Shown here: one piece after another, positions 32,115 to 41,382 of the stretch | Layout of the letters: each line of letters starts with the position of its first letter | How positions within the stretch are numbered: position 1 is the first letter of the stretch | NCBI GenBank assembly: GCA_003216035.1 | Contig: QCJM01000002.1 | Span: 1-64,000, forward strand | DNA from: Prochlorococcus sp. AG-409-B13 | GTDB lineage: Bacteria; Cyanobacteriota; Cyanobacteriia; PCC-6307; Cyanobiaceae | Direction of reading: 5' to 3' | Length of the DNA: 64,000 nt | Notes under the pieces: generated by a model | Seen by the model: the letters and a program-made list of their open reading frames with translations, nothing else | Told to the model about the DNA's origin: nothing | Database searches by the model: none | Position numbers and translations under genes: made by a program

Positions 32115-32256
32115 TTGAGCCCGGCCTCAACCAAGGGAAGGGATCTCAGGCACCAGAGGTTCTCAAAGATAAAAGTGGGCGTCCACTTTTGAGTACACTT
32201 TGACCTGAAAAGACCATATCTGGCTTGTCGCATCTATCCAAGATGCAGCTAACCCA

Positions 32257-32846
32257 ATGGCAACCTTTCGAAGAAGCGGAAAAAGCTGGCAAGCTTTAAT
32301 TCGAAAGAAAGATTTTTAGGCCAAAAAACTAAAACGTTTCCTTCCAAAAGGCAGACTCAATTGTGGGCCAATGCCGTTGAATCGTCCCTACAAATATCAA
32401 CTCAATTAACAGATCGTGCACCCAAAATCTTTCAAGGAGCGATTGATCTGTATATCCAAGGTCCGTTGCAAGCCCATCGCAGTGGCCATAACGAGCGATA
32501 CCCACTCCAATCAATGGCCAATCATTGGATCGGAGGAGTACTGGTCCATGAACTTTTGACCCGGCATTTGGTCCTGTGGCGAGATGAACGATTGCTCACC
32601 GTGAAGGCCAACACAGTCATGCGAGGACTCAGGATCGTACGAGTTCTTTTGGATTGGGACAGAGATGAATTGGGCTGTGACCTGAAATCCAATCCAGCAC
32701 GACTGTTAAAAGTCAGAGGCGTCAGTGATGCCAGGTTCCCTTTCATCACACCAAAGCAAAAGAAGCAATTACTCCTTGAATTAGCAAAATCCAAAAACCC
32801 CAATCACAAACGACTCAACCAATTGGCATTGACGACTTTATTTTGA
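32257..32846 (+). pseudogene. Truncated, frameshifted tyrosine recombinase N-terminal/core-binding part
   Basis: 'MATFRRSGKSWQALIRKKDF' then stop; the other frame gives 'GQKTKTFPSKRQTQLWANAVESSL...', a typical phage-integrase N-terminus. No catalytic domain follows. Confidence 0.7.
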
Positions 32847-32896
32847 ATAAGAAATCTAAATTATAAGATCATCTTACTTAAAAGATTTTGTATCAG

Positions 32897-33589
32897 CTAT
32901 TTCTTAAACTTCATATAGTTTCTAGATTCGAAGCCACAGTTAAAAAGGAGATCTAATATAGATACCTCATGAACAAATGATTTCCATTGTTGACTGTAAA
33001 TTGGATAATCAGAATAATCCATCCAGCTCACCTTAAAACCATGCTCATTAAATTGTTCTTCATTAATGTATGACTTCGCAGAAGGACCTGAATAGTATAT
33101 ATCAGCTTTAACCTCTGTTAAGATTTCAATCAACCTTTTACTTTTTTTAGAGGAAGTAGAAAATTGACTTGAATCAATAATTTCAGTATTTAATTCTAAA
33201 TAGTTGGAAATAGCGACAATGAAGGTTTTATTCAAATCTGAAAGAAACTTATACTCTCTTTCAAGATATAGTGGCTTTAACCACTCTGAAATCTCGCAAA
33301 AATATTTTGACTTAGAGTAATTCGTTTCTAGTGATCGCCAATGTTTATTTGGCCAAAATTTGTCAGCTATTTCGACATCTCTGATTAGTTGAGTATGCCT
33401 ACCTTTTGCTAAAACTGGGACTGTCAACCATAAAAGTGAATCTCGTGTTTTTATTTTATTTCTATTTCTCCAGTCATTGCACGTATATTGAACGCAATCT
33501 AAAATAATAAATTGATCTACCGATGCGATTATATCAAAGTATCCTTTCCAAGGAATATAATTAGATTGTAGAATTGCAACCTTTTTCAA
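32897..33589 (-). CDS. WbqC family protein
   Basis: 'VAILQSNYIPWKGYFDIIASVDQFIILDCVQYTCNDWRNRNKIKT...WLTVPV'. Confidence 0.9.
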   Translation of the reverse strand: MKKVAILQSNYIPWKGYFDIIASVDQFIILDCVQYTCNDWRNRNKIKTRDSLLWLTVPVLAKGRHTQLIRDVEIADKFWPNKHWRSLETNYSKSKYFCEISEWLKPLYLEREYKFLSDLNKTFIVAISNYLELNTEIIDSSQFSTSSKKSKRLIEILTEVKADIYYSGPSAKSYINEEQFNEHGFKVSWMDYSDYPIYSQQWKSFVHEVSILDLLFNCGFESRNYMKFKK

Positions 33590-33609
33590 ATGAGTAACTC
33601 CTATTAAAT

Positions 33610-34800
33610 CTAATCGTATAGATCAGACAATGAAAATATTGTGTTTAAACTATATCCATAAGAATTTAATTTATGTTTTATTTCATTTGAGAAAGTATTT
33701 GAGAAAATAAAAATGATATCATTCTCTTTAATTTTAGAACCTTTTAATGGCTTAATTATTGTATCTGCTCCATCAATAAAACCGTTATTCCAATATGGAG
33801 TATCATCTATAAATCTGACATTTTGATTAGACAATTGATCAATAGCAGCTAAGTAAGGAAGTGCTCTTAATGGACAGTAACAGTGAAATAGCCGACCTTT
33901 ACCTAGAGTATCGGTGACAATTTCCCGAAATTTTTTAATTACATTATCTATTCGTTTGAAATAATTTTCTTCTGTTAATTGATTCTGATTGAATCCATCT
34001 ATTGAGTAGAAATTTGGTTCTGAACTTCGCTTCACTTCTGCTAAGCAATATAAACTTCCACCATATCCTGAGGAAACTATTTTAATAGGATTTAATCCAG
34101 ATTTAAGAATAGTATTGGTTAAACTATTTTTTGTAAAGTAAGTTATATGCTGGTGCATGCACATAGAAATATCCCCTGTTGAATGCTCAGTCGATGCATC
34201 TGGAACAGCTACTATAATTTTGCTGTGATCAGGCAACCTCGATTCAATGTCACTAAGAAAACTTATGGGGTCAGAAATATGCTCCAGCACATCAGAAAAG
34301 AAAGTAAGGTCATAGGGATCTGAAATCAAATCTTTTTCGAAGAATTTATCAATGATTTTAATGTTATATTTTGAACCACATTCAACTGCAAATGGACTTG
34401 GATCGATTCCAAGAACTTTTGCATTCCTTTTTTGCAGCTCATTTAAGATTGTACAACCGCCACAACCGATCTCTAAGACATGCTTTGATGATATGTCTGG
34501 AATATTTTTCAGTATGAAATTAAGTAAATCCGTATGATATTTTATGGCTAATGTATTATCTTCTCTAAGATAGCCAATGTTTTCGTGTTCTTGATAAATT
34601 TCATTTAAGGTTTTGTTTAACAAAGGTGAGACCTTTTGACGTGCACAGCCGTATTTCTTATCATAAAATAATGTAAAGTCAAGATTTGAAGGGATATTTA
34701 GATCATTATTTCCTGGGCCTACTCTCCAGTAAAGGGGTAAGTTCTTTATATATAATAAATTTTCTTTTAAATAAAAATTACTCAAATCGAACTCATCCAT
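33610..34800 (-). CDS. SAM-dependent (C-)methyltransferase with C-terminal Rossmann-like domain
   Basis: 'VLEIGCGGCTILNELQKRNAKVLGIDPSPFAV', 'DLTFFSDVLEHISDPISFL', C-terminal 'VRFIDDTPYWNNGFIDGADTIIKPL'. Confidence 0.8.
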   Translation of the reverse strand: MDEFDLSNFYLKENLLYIKNLPLYWRVGPGNNDLNIPSNLDFTLFYDKKYGCARQKVSPLLNKTLNEIYQEHENIGYLREDNTLAIKYHTDLLNFILKNIPDISSKHVLEIGCGGCTILNELQKRNAKVLGIDPSPFAVECGSKYNIKIIDKFFEKDLISDPYDLTFFSDVLEHISDPISFLSDIESRLPDHSKIIVAVPDASTEHSTGDISMCMHQHITYFTKNSLTNTILKSGLNPIKIVSSGYGGSLYCLAEVKRSSEPNFYSIDGFNQNQLTEENYFKRIDNVIKKFREIVTDTLGKGRLFHCYCPLRALPYLAAIDQLSNQNVRFIDDTPYWNNGFIDGADTIIKPLKGSKIKENDIIFIFSNTFSNEIKHKLNSYGYSLNTIFSLSDLYD

Positions 34801-34914
34801 TCTTGAAATGCCTATTAATAGGTAAATACAAGTTAGAGGGTTTTCTTGAAACCATTTAGGTTATAAAACCTTATTTAATAAATGGTAATAAGTATCCTTG
34901 ATGCTTCTGCTGAT

Positions 34915-36360
34915 TCATCTCAGTGATTGCTGGAATTGAGAGTAAATATCCTTAAGTGCATCAACTAAAAAGAATGGTGATTTCGATAAAGGCTTATTTT
35001 TTCCAGGGAAAATAATATTAGGGAGGTTATCTATACGCTGCATATTACAACATAGTTCGTCTTCTAAGAGTAGTGGTCTAGGAAATATCCTTTTACGTAT
35101 TTGGAATGATCTAACCATATTACTTTTAGGTTTTCTTGTAAGTACTTTCATTTCTAATAATTCATTAATAACTTGACCAGCGCAATCATCAATATTTCTA
35201 TGATTATTTGATTCTTCAGTTGAAGAATGTTGCTCAATACAGATTAATTTTCTACCTTTAGAGTCAATATTATTCGTATATTGAGAGATATTAGTCACTC
35301 TAAATGCTGAGTATTTATCATCTAGGCAATAAAAGTAATATAGATCAGGTAATGATAGATTTTCCTCATCTACTCTACAGAATATGTAATTACTTTCTCC
35401 CTTCTGAGAAATATTTTTACTCTTAATCTTCATTGCATTGGCAAGGGAAGATCTTGACCCGCTCCAGAAAATATTTGTCGGGAATAATTCCAGAAATTCT
35501 CCGCTATTATTAGAAATTTTAACTCTATATTTACCCTTAAGATATTCAATGTTTCTAACTGTAGAATTCATTAGAAATTTAACTCCTGTATCTAATAAGT
35601 TTTGATTTAATGATTCAACTACTCTTCTCATACCAAGTTTTGGGTACAACCCTCTTTGCGAGTTAGATCTATAATTTGGCATATTCAATTGATCTGGAAA
35701 TGCTAAAACTTTTCGCAGAAAATTACTGTTACCTATCTCCTGCATCAACTCAGATGAGAATATAATTACTCTGTCGAGTTTTGTGTAATAAGCAACATTA
35801 GGAGATAACTCATCTCCAAAGGCACCGTAAAGTTTTTTGCAAATAGGATTAAAAATCTTTTGGTAAATAGAACTTCCAAAACGGGAGGTCCAGTAATCCT
35901 TAGCCGAGAATTGATTGTACCCATTAGTGATCAATTCTTCCATTTTATTTTTTTTTATATAATTAAGATTATTTAGAATTTCTGTTATACATTCATCCCT
36001 ATATTTTTTTTCTAAAAATCTCAGGTCAGGATATGGACTATTAGTCTGCAGCCTGCCATTATAATAAGCTCCTGCAACATCCTTGAAATTACCTTCTAAA
36101 ATAAACCAATCTTTCTCTGGGATTGAATTAAATATTATTGAATCGATCTCTTCAATTAAGGTTTCATAATATATATGCATACCTTTATCTAATTCTCCTA
36201 AGTTAGGGCAAAACCAAGGGTTATATAAACCTCCACAAGAATTCGCTGACTCGACTATAACAATTTGATTTGGGGAGCAGATTCTCTCATTTAGCAAAAG
36301 AGTGGCAAATAATAGGCCAGATATGCCTGCTCCAGAGACAAGGAACATAGATTTTTCCAT
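34915..36360 (-). CDS. FAD/NAD(P)-dependent amine-oxidase-like oxidoreductase, possibly UDP-galactopyranose mutase-like
   Basis: N-terminal dinucleotide fold 'FLVSGAGISGLLFATLLL...IVIVESANSCGGLY'. Confidence 0.65.
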   Translation of the reverse strand: MEKSMFLVSGAGISGLLFATLLLNERICSPNQIVIVESANSCGGLYNPWFCPNLGELDKGMHIYYETLIEEIDSIIFNSIPEKDWFILEGNFKDVAGAYYNGRLQTNSPYPDLRFLEKKYRDECITEILNNLNYIKKNKMEELITNGYNQFSAKDYWTSRFGSSIYQKIFNPICKKLYGAFGDELSPNVAYYTKLDRVIIFSSELMQEIGNSNFLRKVLAFPDQLNMPNYRSNSQRGLYPKLGMRRVVESLNQNLLDTGVKFLMNSTVRNIEYLKGKYRVKISNNSGEFLELFPTNIFWSGSRSSLANAMKIKSKNISQKGESNYIFCRVDEENLSLPDLYYFYCLDDKYSAFRVTNISQYTNNIDSKGRKLICIEQHSSTEESNNHRNIDDCAGQVINELLEMKVLTRKPKSNMVRSFQIRKRIFPRPLLLEDELCCNMQRIDNLPNIIFPGKNKPLSKSPFFLVDALKDIYSQFQQSLR

Positions 36361-36821
36361 CTTTGTTCATTTTAAGCAACTTCTCTGATTTTTTGCTTTA
36401 TTCACTTTCATAGTGAAATAAAGCTGCCTTATAAGCAAGGCCTCTATTCAATCCGTTATTTACAGACTTTTTTGTATAAGAATAACTTTTACTGATCTTG
36501 CAAATCACTTTTGCGAAGAATAGAGTTGGACAAACTTTATCAAATAATTCCTGAAATACCCTACAAAGAATTTTAGGCTGTATTGACGGGGTTGGGCAAG
36601 CAATTGGGTAAGAAAAGTCAGGATTAATCACGCCCTTTATCTATTTCTTCTTACATCCATTTCTATACATATGACTCTAACCAAACAAGCAAATTTGTAA
36701 CGATTGGTATTTATTTGACGTTCAACGGCTTCTCGCTCTCGCTGGGTCAAGCTCTTGCCTGAATGAATTAATTGGTTAATGGTTCTCATCGTGAATTTGT
36801 GATGGTGGTTTTGCGCATAAA

Positions 36822-36845
36822 AAAAGAGGCCAGTCTTGGCCTCTG
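36822..36845. terminator. Putative Rho-independent terminator hairpin
   Basis: agaggccagtcttggcctct hairpin next to an A-rich tract (read on minus strand: hairpin then T run). Confidence 0.45.
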
Positions 36846-37554
36846 GGATCGATGCAATTGATTGTTTGATCTCTGAGCTTTTAACGTCCTCAATGAGATT
36901 AGACGAAACCTTATGGGTTGTAATTCACGCCGACCTGTCTAAGCAGCCGTTCGTACTGGCTCAGTGAAATCCCCATGGAAGCTGCTTTGGCTTCTCGAAC
37001 AAAGACATTGCTCAAATCAGAGTCCTGCCGTAAAGGATCAATCGATGGTTTTGATTGGTTTGATTATTCATTAGTAGTGATAGTGGTTTGATTTCAGTTC
37101 TTCGTTTCAGTGCTTCTAGGTACCTGGTGCCGGCTCATCCCTCGACTTCGTCGAATCATGAGCTATCACCTATTTTCCAGTTGAAAAAGCGAATGGATCT
37201 AAGACGTAATTGATGAAGAAGGAGGAGAACTCGCTGTCGCTCGTTCTCTGCTCCTCATAATCAATAGGCTTTTTAAAGAGATTGAAGTCTTCAATGTTGT
37301 CTCTTCAATCCTTGCTCTCTTCCCCCTGTATTAAAGGTCCCTTTCCATATTCCCCGTGTTGTATTGTTGGATTAGCCAAAAGTCAGCCTTTGCAAGGGGA
37401 CTCAAAGGGCCAAAAGTGGACTTTTGAGCGATCGCAGCACTTCCTTGGGGTGGTTTGGCAAAGCTAAAAGATTGGTCTACATTCTCGGAGCGTCAACCAG
37501 ATCAACTGACTTAGCGGGGATTTCGGTAAGTCAACCAGGCCCACCTTTCCACAC

Positions 37555-37626
<72 letters not shown>

Positions 37627-37664
37627 CTGCCCCTCTCCCGCAAGGCACCTGCGGGAGCAGTCAA

Positions 37665-37690
37665 GAGACCTCAGAGGGTCTCTTTTTTAA
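37665..37690 (+). terminator. Putative terminator of tRNA-Thr copy 2
   Basis: agagacctcagagggtctctttttt hairpin plus T run. Confidence 0.7.
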
Positions 37691-37770
37691 TGCAAAGGTG
37701 TTGCTAATACTGAGGGGTTGCGAAAAACATCCATCAGGAACTTTCAGGATAATTCAGAAAGGGGAAAACA

Positions 37771-37815
37771 AATGTTCCCGATTTGTTCCCGACCAGCAAT
37801 AGCAATGTTCCCGAC
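37771..37815 (+). repeat. Left-end TGTTCCCGA repeat cluster (candidate recombinase arm sites)
   Basis: aatgttcccgatttgttcccgac at 37771-37793 and aatgttcccgac at 37804-37815. Confidence 0.7.
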
Positions 37816-37908
37816 GCACACCAATAAAAAGACCACCCGCAGAAGAAGGTGGTCTTTCCAAAAGAGTGGAACTATTAAAACCACTCCTCTGTTGAACTAT
37901 CTATAGGA

Positions 37909-38037
37909 TTACTTCTTACCCTTGTGTTTTTCTCTTATCCATTCTGTAAGTGTTGCTGATAGTCCAATTGGATCTTTTCTTTTAGAAAGATCCTTAAGCA
38001 TCTCAAAAGCAAGGTCATCAAGTTTTATCTGCTTCAT
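37909..38037 (-). CDS. 42-aa small protein, possibly ribbon-helix-helix
   Basis: Hand-translated: MKQIKLDDLAFEMLKDLSKRKDPIGLSATLTEWIREKHKGKK; below the ORF-track size cutoff. Confidence 0.5.
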   Translation of the reverse strand: MKQIKLDDLAFEMLKDLSKRKDPIGLSATLTEWIREKHKGKK

Positions 38038-38042
38038 GCTAC

Positions 38043-38231
38043 TTATACAAATAGAGGCACTTGCCTGTCTTGCCGTTGATTAAACAAAGTTTTGATTCCA
38101 AGTATATGAACTTCACTTATTGTGAGTCCTAGTTCATCACACAACTTGTCCTCCATATCAACTACAACAGGTGCCACTCTTTTCTTATAATTGATACATC
38201 TACGTCTTGGAATTGGTTTCATTATTGGCAT
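38043..38231 (-). CDS. Small basic protein of unknown function
   Basis: 62-aa ORF immediately upstream of, and co-directional with, the 42-aa ORF. Confidence 0.45.
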   Translation of the reverse strand: MPIMKPIPRRRCINYKKRVAPVVVDMEDKLCDELGLTISEVHILGIKTLFNQRQDRQVPLFV

Positions 38232-38660
38232 AGGTTTAATGAGTAAATTACGTCTAAATGGATTAACGGAGTTACCAGTATTTATAGAAGTCCTTATTTA
38301 ACGAACTCTTAGAGGAGATCGATGAAGAAGAGCAACCTATTTCTAGAAGCATTCTTTTTGTAAAACCCTTCGGGTTTGCTCACTAACGTTCGCCTTCTCT
38401 ATTAAGGTTGAATCTATTAGAGAATAAAGTTTGATGAATGTATAACATACTATATATGATAATTGAACATTTCACCAACATATACTCTATAAGTAATCTT
38501 CAATCCATTACATAGAACATTCTACAGGCAGATTGATATCTTGTCAAGCAACATTCCTTCATAATTGTATTTACAAGAATAATAGAATTAGCGTATAATT
38601 AACATACTTCCGGTTATAAATAATAAGGGAGTTTGATTTAATATTAGGAGTAGAAATTTA

Positions 38661-38990
38661 ATGACTCTACAGGAGAAGTATATCCAGAAGGTCTTGCCCT
38701 ACCTCATGACAGAAGTACCTGATGGTGAGGTGGGAGAATTCTACAAGAATGGTGCTAAAGCATATAACTTTCCATGTCCTTTCTGTTGGGGTACTACTAG
38801 TAAAGATAGGAACAAAAGGAAGAGAGTTGCAGCATTACTTCCCACTAAGGAGTGTAAGCATGTTTATGTCTTCTACTGCAATCGTCATGGTAGTGCTGAG
38901 TGTCAAAGAGGTAGGTCCTTTGAGAACTTCTTATGGTTATACAAACCTAGAATTGCTGAGCAATATAAGTTTGAGAAGCAGAACATTTAA
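38661..38990 (+). CDS. Small zinc-ribbon protein, primase-zinc-finger-like
   Basis: 'AYNFPCPFCWGTTSKDRNKRKRVAALLPTKECKHVYVFYCNRHGSAEC' CxxC...CxxH pattern. Confidence 0.5.
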   Translation: MTLQEKYIQKVLPYLMTEVPDGEVGEFYKNGAKAYNFPCPFCWGTTSKDRNKRKRVAALLPTKECKHVYVFYCNRHGSAECQRGRSFENFLWLYKPRIAEQYKFEKQNI

Positions 38991-39244
38991 TTCCTAAAAT
39001 TGCGCGACCTTATATCTCAAAAAAATTCTGGGGATTTTTTGATCGGAAAATGGATTTCTATATGTAATTGGTATAGTCCCACTTTTGTAGACTATGTGCT
39101 TTAGAAAAGTTCAACTAAAGCATCAATTAACTGCTGATACTGATAACAAAGGGGGGTACGCTTAAAGTGTCCTACTAATAAGAATGGGGGTCGTCGAAAG
39201 TGTCCCTATTAATGAATACACAACCTCACACAAGGAGCAAATTA

Positions 39245-39511
39245 ATGACTAAAAAAACACGCAAAAAAAGAATTGAATTCAGTTGTCTTGGACTTGATTG
39301 GAGTTGTTTTCCAGAAGACTGTTATGGATGTGAAGACTTAAAAAATGATTACCAACTAAGCACAATGGTCGGTACCCACAACTCAATGACTGGAGAAAAT
39401 CTGGATTACACAAAGGTAGAAGACGGAGACTGGGAATTGAATATGGAAACTGGTTCTGGGTGGTTTCGTTACCCATTCCCAGTCAAGAAAAAAGTTAGTG
39501 AGGAAAACTAA
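39245..39511 (+). CDS. Small Cys/Trp-containing hypothetical protein
   Basis: 88-aa reading from MTKKTRKKRIEF within ORF 39200-39511; next ORF starts at its stop. Confidence 0.5.
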   Translation: MTKKTRKKRIEFSCLGLDWSCFPEDCYGCEDLKNDYQLSTMVGTHNSMTGENLDYTKVEDGDWELNMETGSGWFRYPFPVKKKVSEEN

Positions 39512-39780
39512 TGACTAAAGATAAAGAGTGGGATCACAAGGAGAACTTATACATAGAACCTTGTGCCTGTAATTACAACTGTGGGCAATACATTCTCTTC
39601 ATGAAGGGAGATAGGACACATTTCCGTAATGCTCCAGAAAATGAATTCATATCAACTGCTTCTCTTTCTGTAGGTGATATGTTCGACCTTCATGAGAACC
39701 TTAGTGAAAAACTTGATATTGAATGCCAACGAATGGACCTAGAAGAATTATTAGACAAGAACGACTTACCTGCTGAATAA
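39511..39780 (+). CDS. Small acidic hypothetical protein
   Basis: 89-aa ORF overlapping the preceding stop (TAATG arrangement). Confidence 0.5.
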   Translation: MTKDKEWDHKENLYIEPCACNYNCGQYILFMKGDRTHFRNAPENEFISTASLSVGDMFDLHENLSEKLDIECQRMDLEELLDKNDLPAE

Positions 39781-39883
39781 CACAAAGGGGGGTCGATTAA
39801 AGCGCTTGTAAATTGTAGACGAATGGGCAACCAGAACCGTCTCTAAACCCTGCTGGACGGATAAACCCTATTCACTTTTTATT

Positions 39884-40279
39884 ATGACTACTGCAACCAC
39901 AAAAATTAGACAATTAGATACTTGGAACATCCTCACTTATAAAGAGAGCAAACTTTATAAGGCATTCCAAGAAGCATTTGCGATTAGTAAAAATCTAAAT
40001 GAGAAGCAGAAGAAAAAATTATATGCACTAAGGTATAATAGTTTTGAGGTAATAGAGGATTACATCAAACAAAACTTTAATGCAAATAGTTATGTGATTG
40101 CAGACATTACTAAGTATGGAATGGATATAGCAGTTGATTTATCTTGCAATTATGGGACGCAAATAGAAGGTCATTCAGATTTAGAACATATTGAAGAATA
40201 TACGCAAATGCTTTATTACTCACTTTTTCCTTTCCGTCCTTATAAAGGTTTCATTCCTTATGGGGAGGAAGAGAACTAA
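39884..40279 (+). CDS. Hypothetical protein
   Basis: 131-aa ORF, no motif recognised. Confidence 0.5.
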   Translation: MTTATTKIRQLDTWNILTYKESKLYKAFQEAFAISKNLNEKQKKKLYALRYNSFEVIEDYIKQNFNANSYVIADITKYGMDIAVDLSCNYGTQIEGHSDLEHIEEYTQMLYYSLFPFRPYKGFIPYGEEEN

Positions 40280-40365
40280 CGAACAAACTCCACGATTGCT
40301 TTACCTGCAAACAGAACAAATAAACCTTCTGTCAAAAGTATCCATCCAATCGTGGAGTTATTCAT
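40276..40365 (-). CDS. Putative 29-aa single-TM micro-protein
   Basis: Hand-translated MNNSTIGWILLTEGLFVLFAGKAIVEFVR. Confidence 0.35.
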   Translation of the reverse strand: MNNSTIGWILLTEGLFVLFAGKAIVEFVR

Positions 40366-40424
40366 ACCCAACCTTCTATACCTATCGATGGTTGAGTCGT
40401 GTACCCGTCGGATAGAGGCAAGCA

Positions 40425-40517
40425 TTACTTCTTACTTCTGCTCTTGTACACGATCCATCCCACAATTCCCGTAACTAGAACTGCATCAACTACTAAATGC
40501 CACTCAAAGAACCCCAT
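40425..40517 (-). CDS. Putative 30-aa single-TM micro-protein
   Basis: Hand-translated MGFFEWHLVVDAVLVTGIVGWIVYKSRSKK, tightly downstream of the 46-aa ORF. Confidence 0.4.
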   Translation of the reverse strand: MGFFEWHLVVDAVLVTGIVGWIVYKSRSKK

Positions 40518-40519
40518 AG

Positions 40520-40660
40520 TTAATACACCGGATTCATAGCGATAACCTTTGCCGTTGGATTCCTACTTTCTGCCGTCCTCCTTGCTGATTCGCGGTCATT
40601 AACTTCATAGGTTTCTTTCCAAGTCTTCCCACCCACGTAGAAAGTCACTTCCATCTTCAT
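40520..40660 (-). CDS. 46-aa small protein
   Basis: Hand-translated MKMEVTFYVGGKTWKETYEVNDRESARRTAESRNPTAKVIAMNPVY; start overlaps upstream gene stop. Confidence 0.5.
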   Translation of the reverse strand: MKMEVTFYVGGKTWKETYEVNDRESARRTAESRNPTAKVIAMNPVY

Positions 40661-40833
40661 TTGCTTCTCTCCTTATAGAAAGGATTGGGGATTACAAAGT
40701 TTTTGGGACTCTCTTCTCCCTTTTTAGGTTCAATCCAATTCGCTGTACTCCGTAGGACATCTGCTGTTACTTGACGTGCCTGAGGGGAACTCCAAAGCAC
40801 TAGAACAACAATTCCAAGCAGAACTCCTTTCAT
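40657..40833 (-). CDS. 58-aa small protein with N-terminal hydrophobic segment
   Basis: Hand-translated MKGVLLGIVVLVLWSSPQARQVTADVLRSTANWIEPKKGEESPKNFVIPNPFYKERSK; start overlaps upstream stop (TGATG). Confidence 0.5.
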   Translation of the reverse strand: MKGVLLGIVVLVLWSSPQARQVTADVLRSTANWIEPKKGEESPKNFVIPNPFYKERSK

Positions 40834-41138
40834 CAGTTAAGACCTCCCATCTTTTGCATCAGGGTCTTATTCATATCAATACTGCAACTCATCACTACTT
40901 GTGGATAGATAGTCCCTTTCTTGTATTGGTCATATGCCTCCTCGCACATCTGCTGTCTGATTCCAACCCAGTTCTCAAAGGTCTTTGGTTTCATTACCTT
41001 CTTCAATTCCTTGTCTGATTCCACCAACTTCTTAAACCTGCATTCCCTTATTTCATAGGTAGTCCCATCGCAATCATCCTTTTCAGTCGCTGCTGCTGGC
41101 AGAGGAATGAATAGCAATAGGAACAGAAGCAACCTCAT
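40833..41138 (-). CDS. Secreted small Cys-containing protein, LprI/DUF1311-like
   Basis: Signal peptide 'MRLLLFLLLFIPLPAAAT' then 'C...YEIRECRFKKLVESDKELKKVM' pattern. Confidence 0.5.
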   Translation of the reverse strand: MRLLLFLLLFIPLPAAATEKDDCDGTTYEIRECRFKKLVESDKELKKVMKPKTFENWVGIRQQMCEEAYDQYKKGTIYPQVVMSCSIDMNKTLMQKMGGLN

Positions 41139-41184
41139 GCCACGGTCAACTCCTTAAGAAGGCGATAAACGCTATCTCTATGCA

Positions 41185-41382
41185 TCACACCTGCCCTCGA
41201 TATTTCTTGAACTCGTCTAAATCACTTATGACGATGCTCTGGTAATCCTCCGGGAAACGCTGCTTCATGATTGCTGGAATTTCCAAGCAATCCGGATAGG
41301 GATTATGCAGATAAAAAATAACTTCTTTCTTTTCCTTCAGAACAATGTAATCAGATAGTCCCCCTATATCTTTTTTAGTCAT
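41185..41382 (-). CDS. 65-aa hypothetical protein translationally coupled to resolvase
   Basis: ATGA overlap with the resolvase stop. Confidence 0.5.
   Translation of the reverse strand: MTKKDIGGLSDYIVLKEKKEVIFYLHNPYPDCLEIPAIMKQRFPEDYQSIVISDLDEFKKYRGQV

Larger units (their letters stand above)
32115..37554. mobile_element. Element 1: degenerate tRNA-associated island segment with surface-sugar cargo
   Basis: Lies between two identical complete tRNA-Thr copies; carries frameshifted/truncated integrase and AT-rich cargo. Confidence 0.65.

Noticed and set aside
36398-36631. Minus-strand 77-aa ORF after the oxidoreductase gene
   Set aside because: No recognisable motif, probably degenerate; not supported enough to call.
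37282-37467. Plus-strand 61-aa ORF before the second tRNA-Thr
   Set aside because: Low-complexity translation with no motif; lies in a likely remnant/att-arm region.
40191-40415. Plus-strand 74-aa ORF overlapping the 131-aa gene
   Set aside because: Out-of-frame overlap with the longer ORF and no recognisable features.
40776-41018. Plus-strand 80-aa ORF
   Set aside because: Antisense to the 58-aa and LprI-like genes, which form a better-supported coupled operon.
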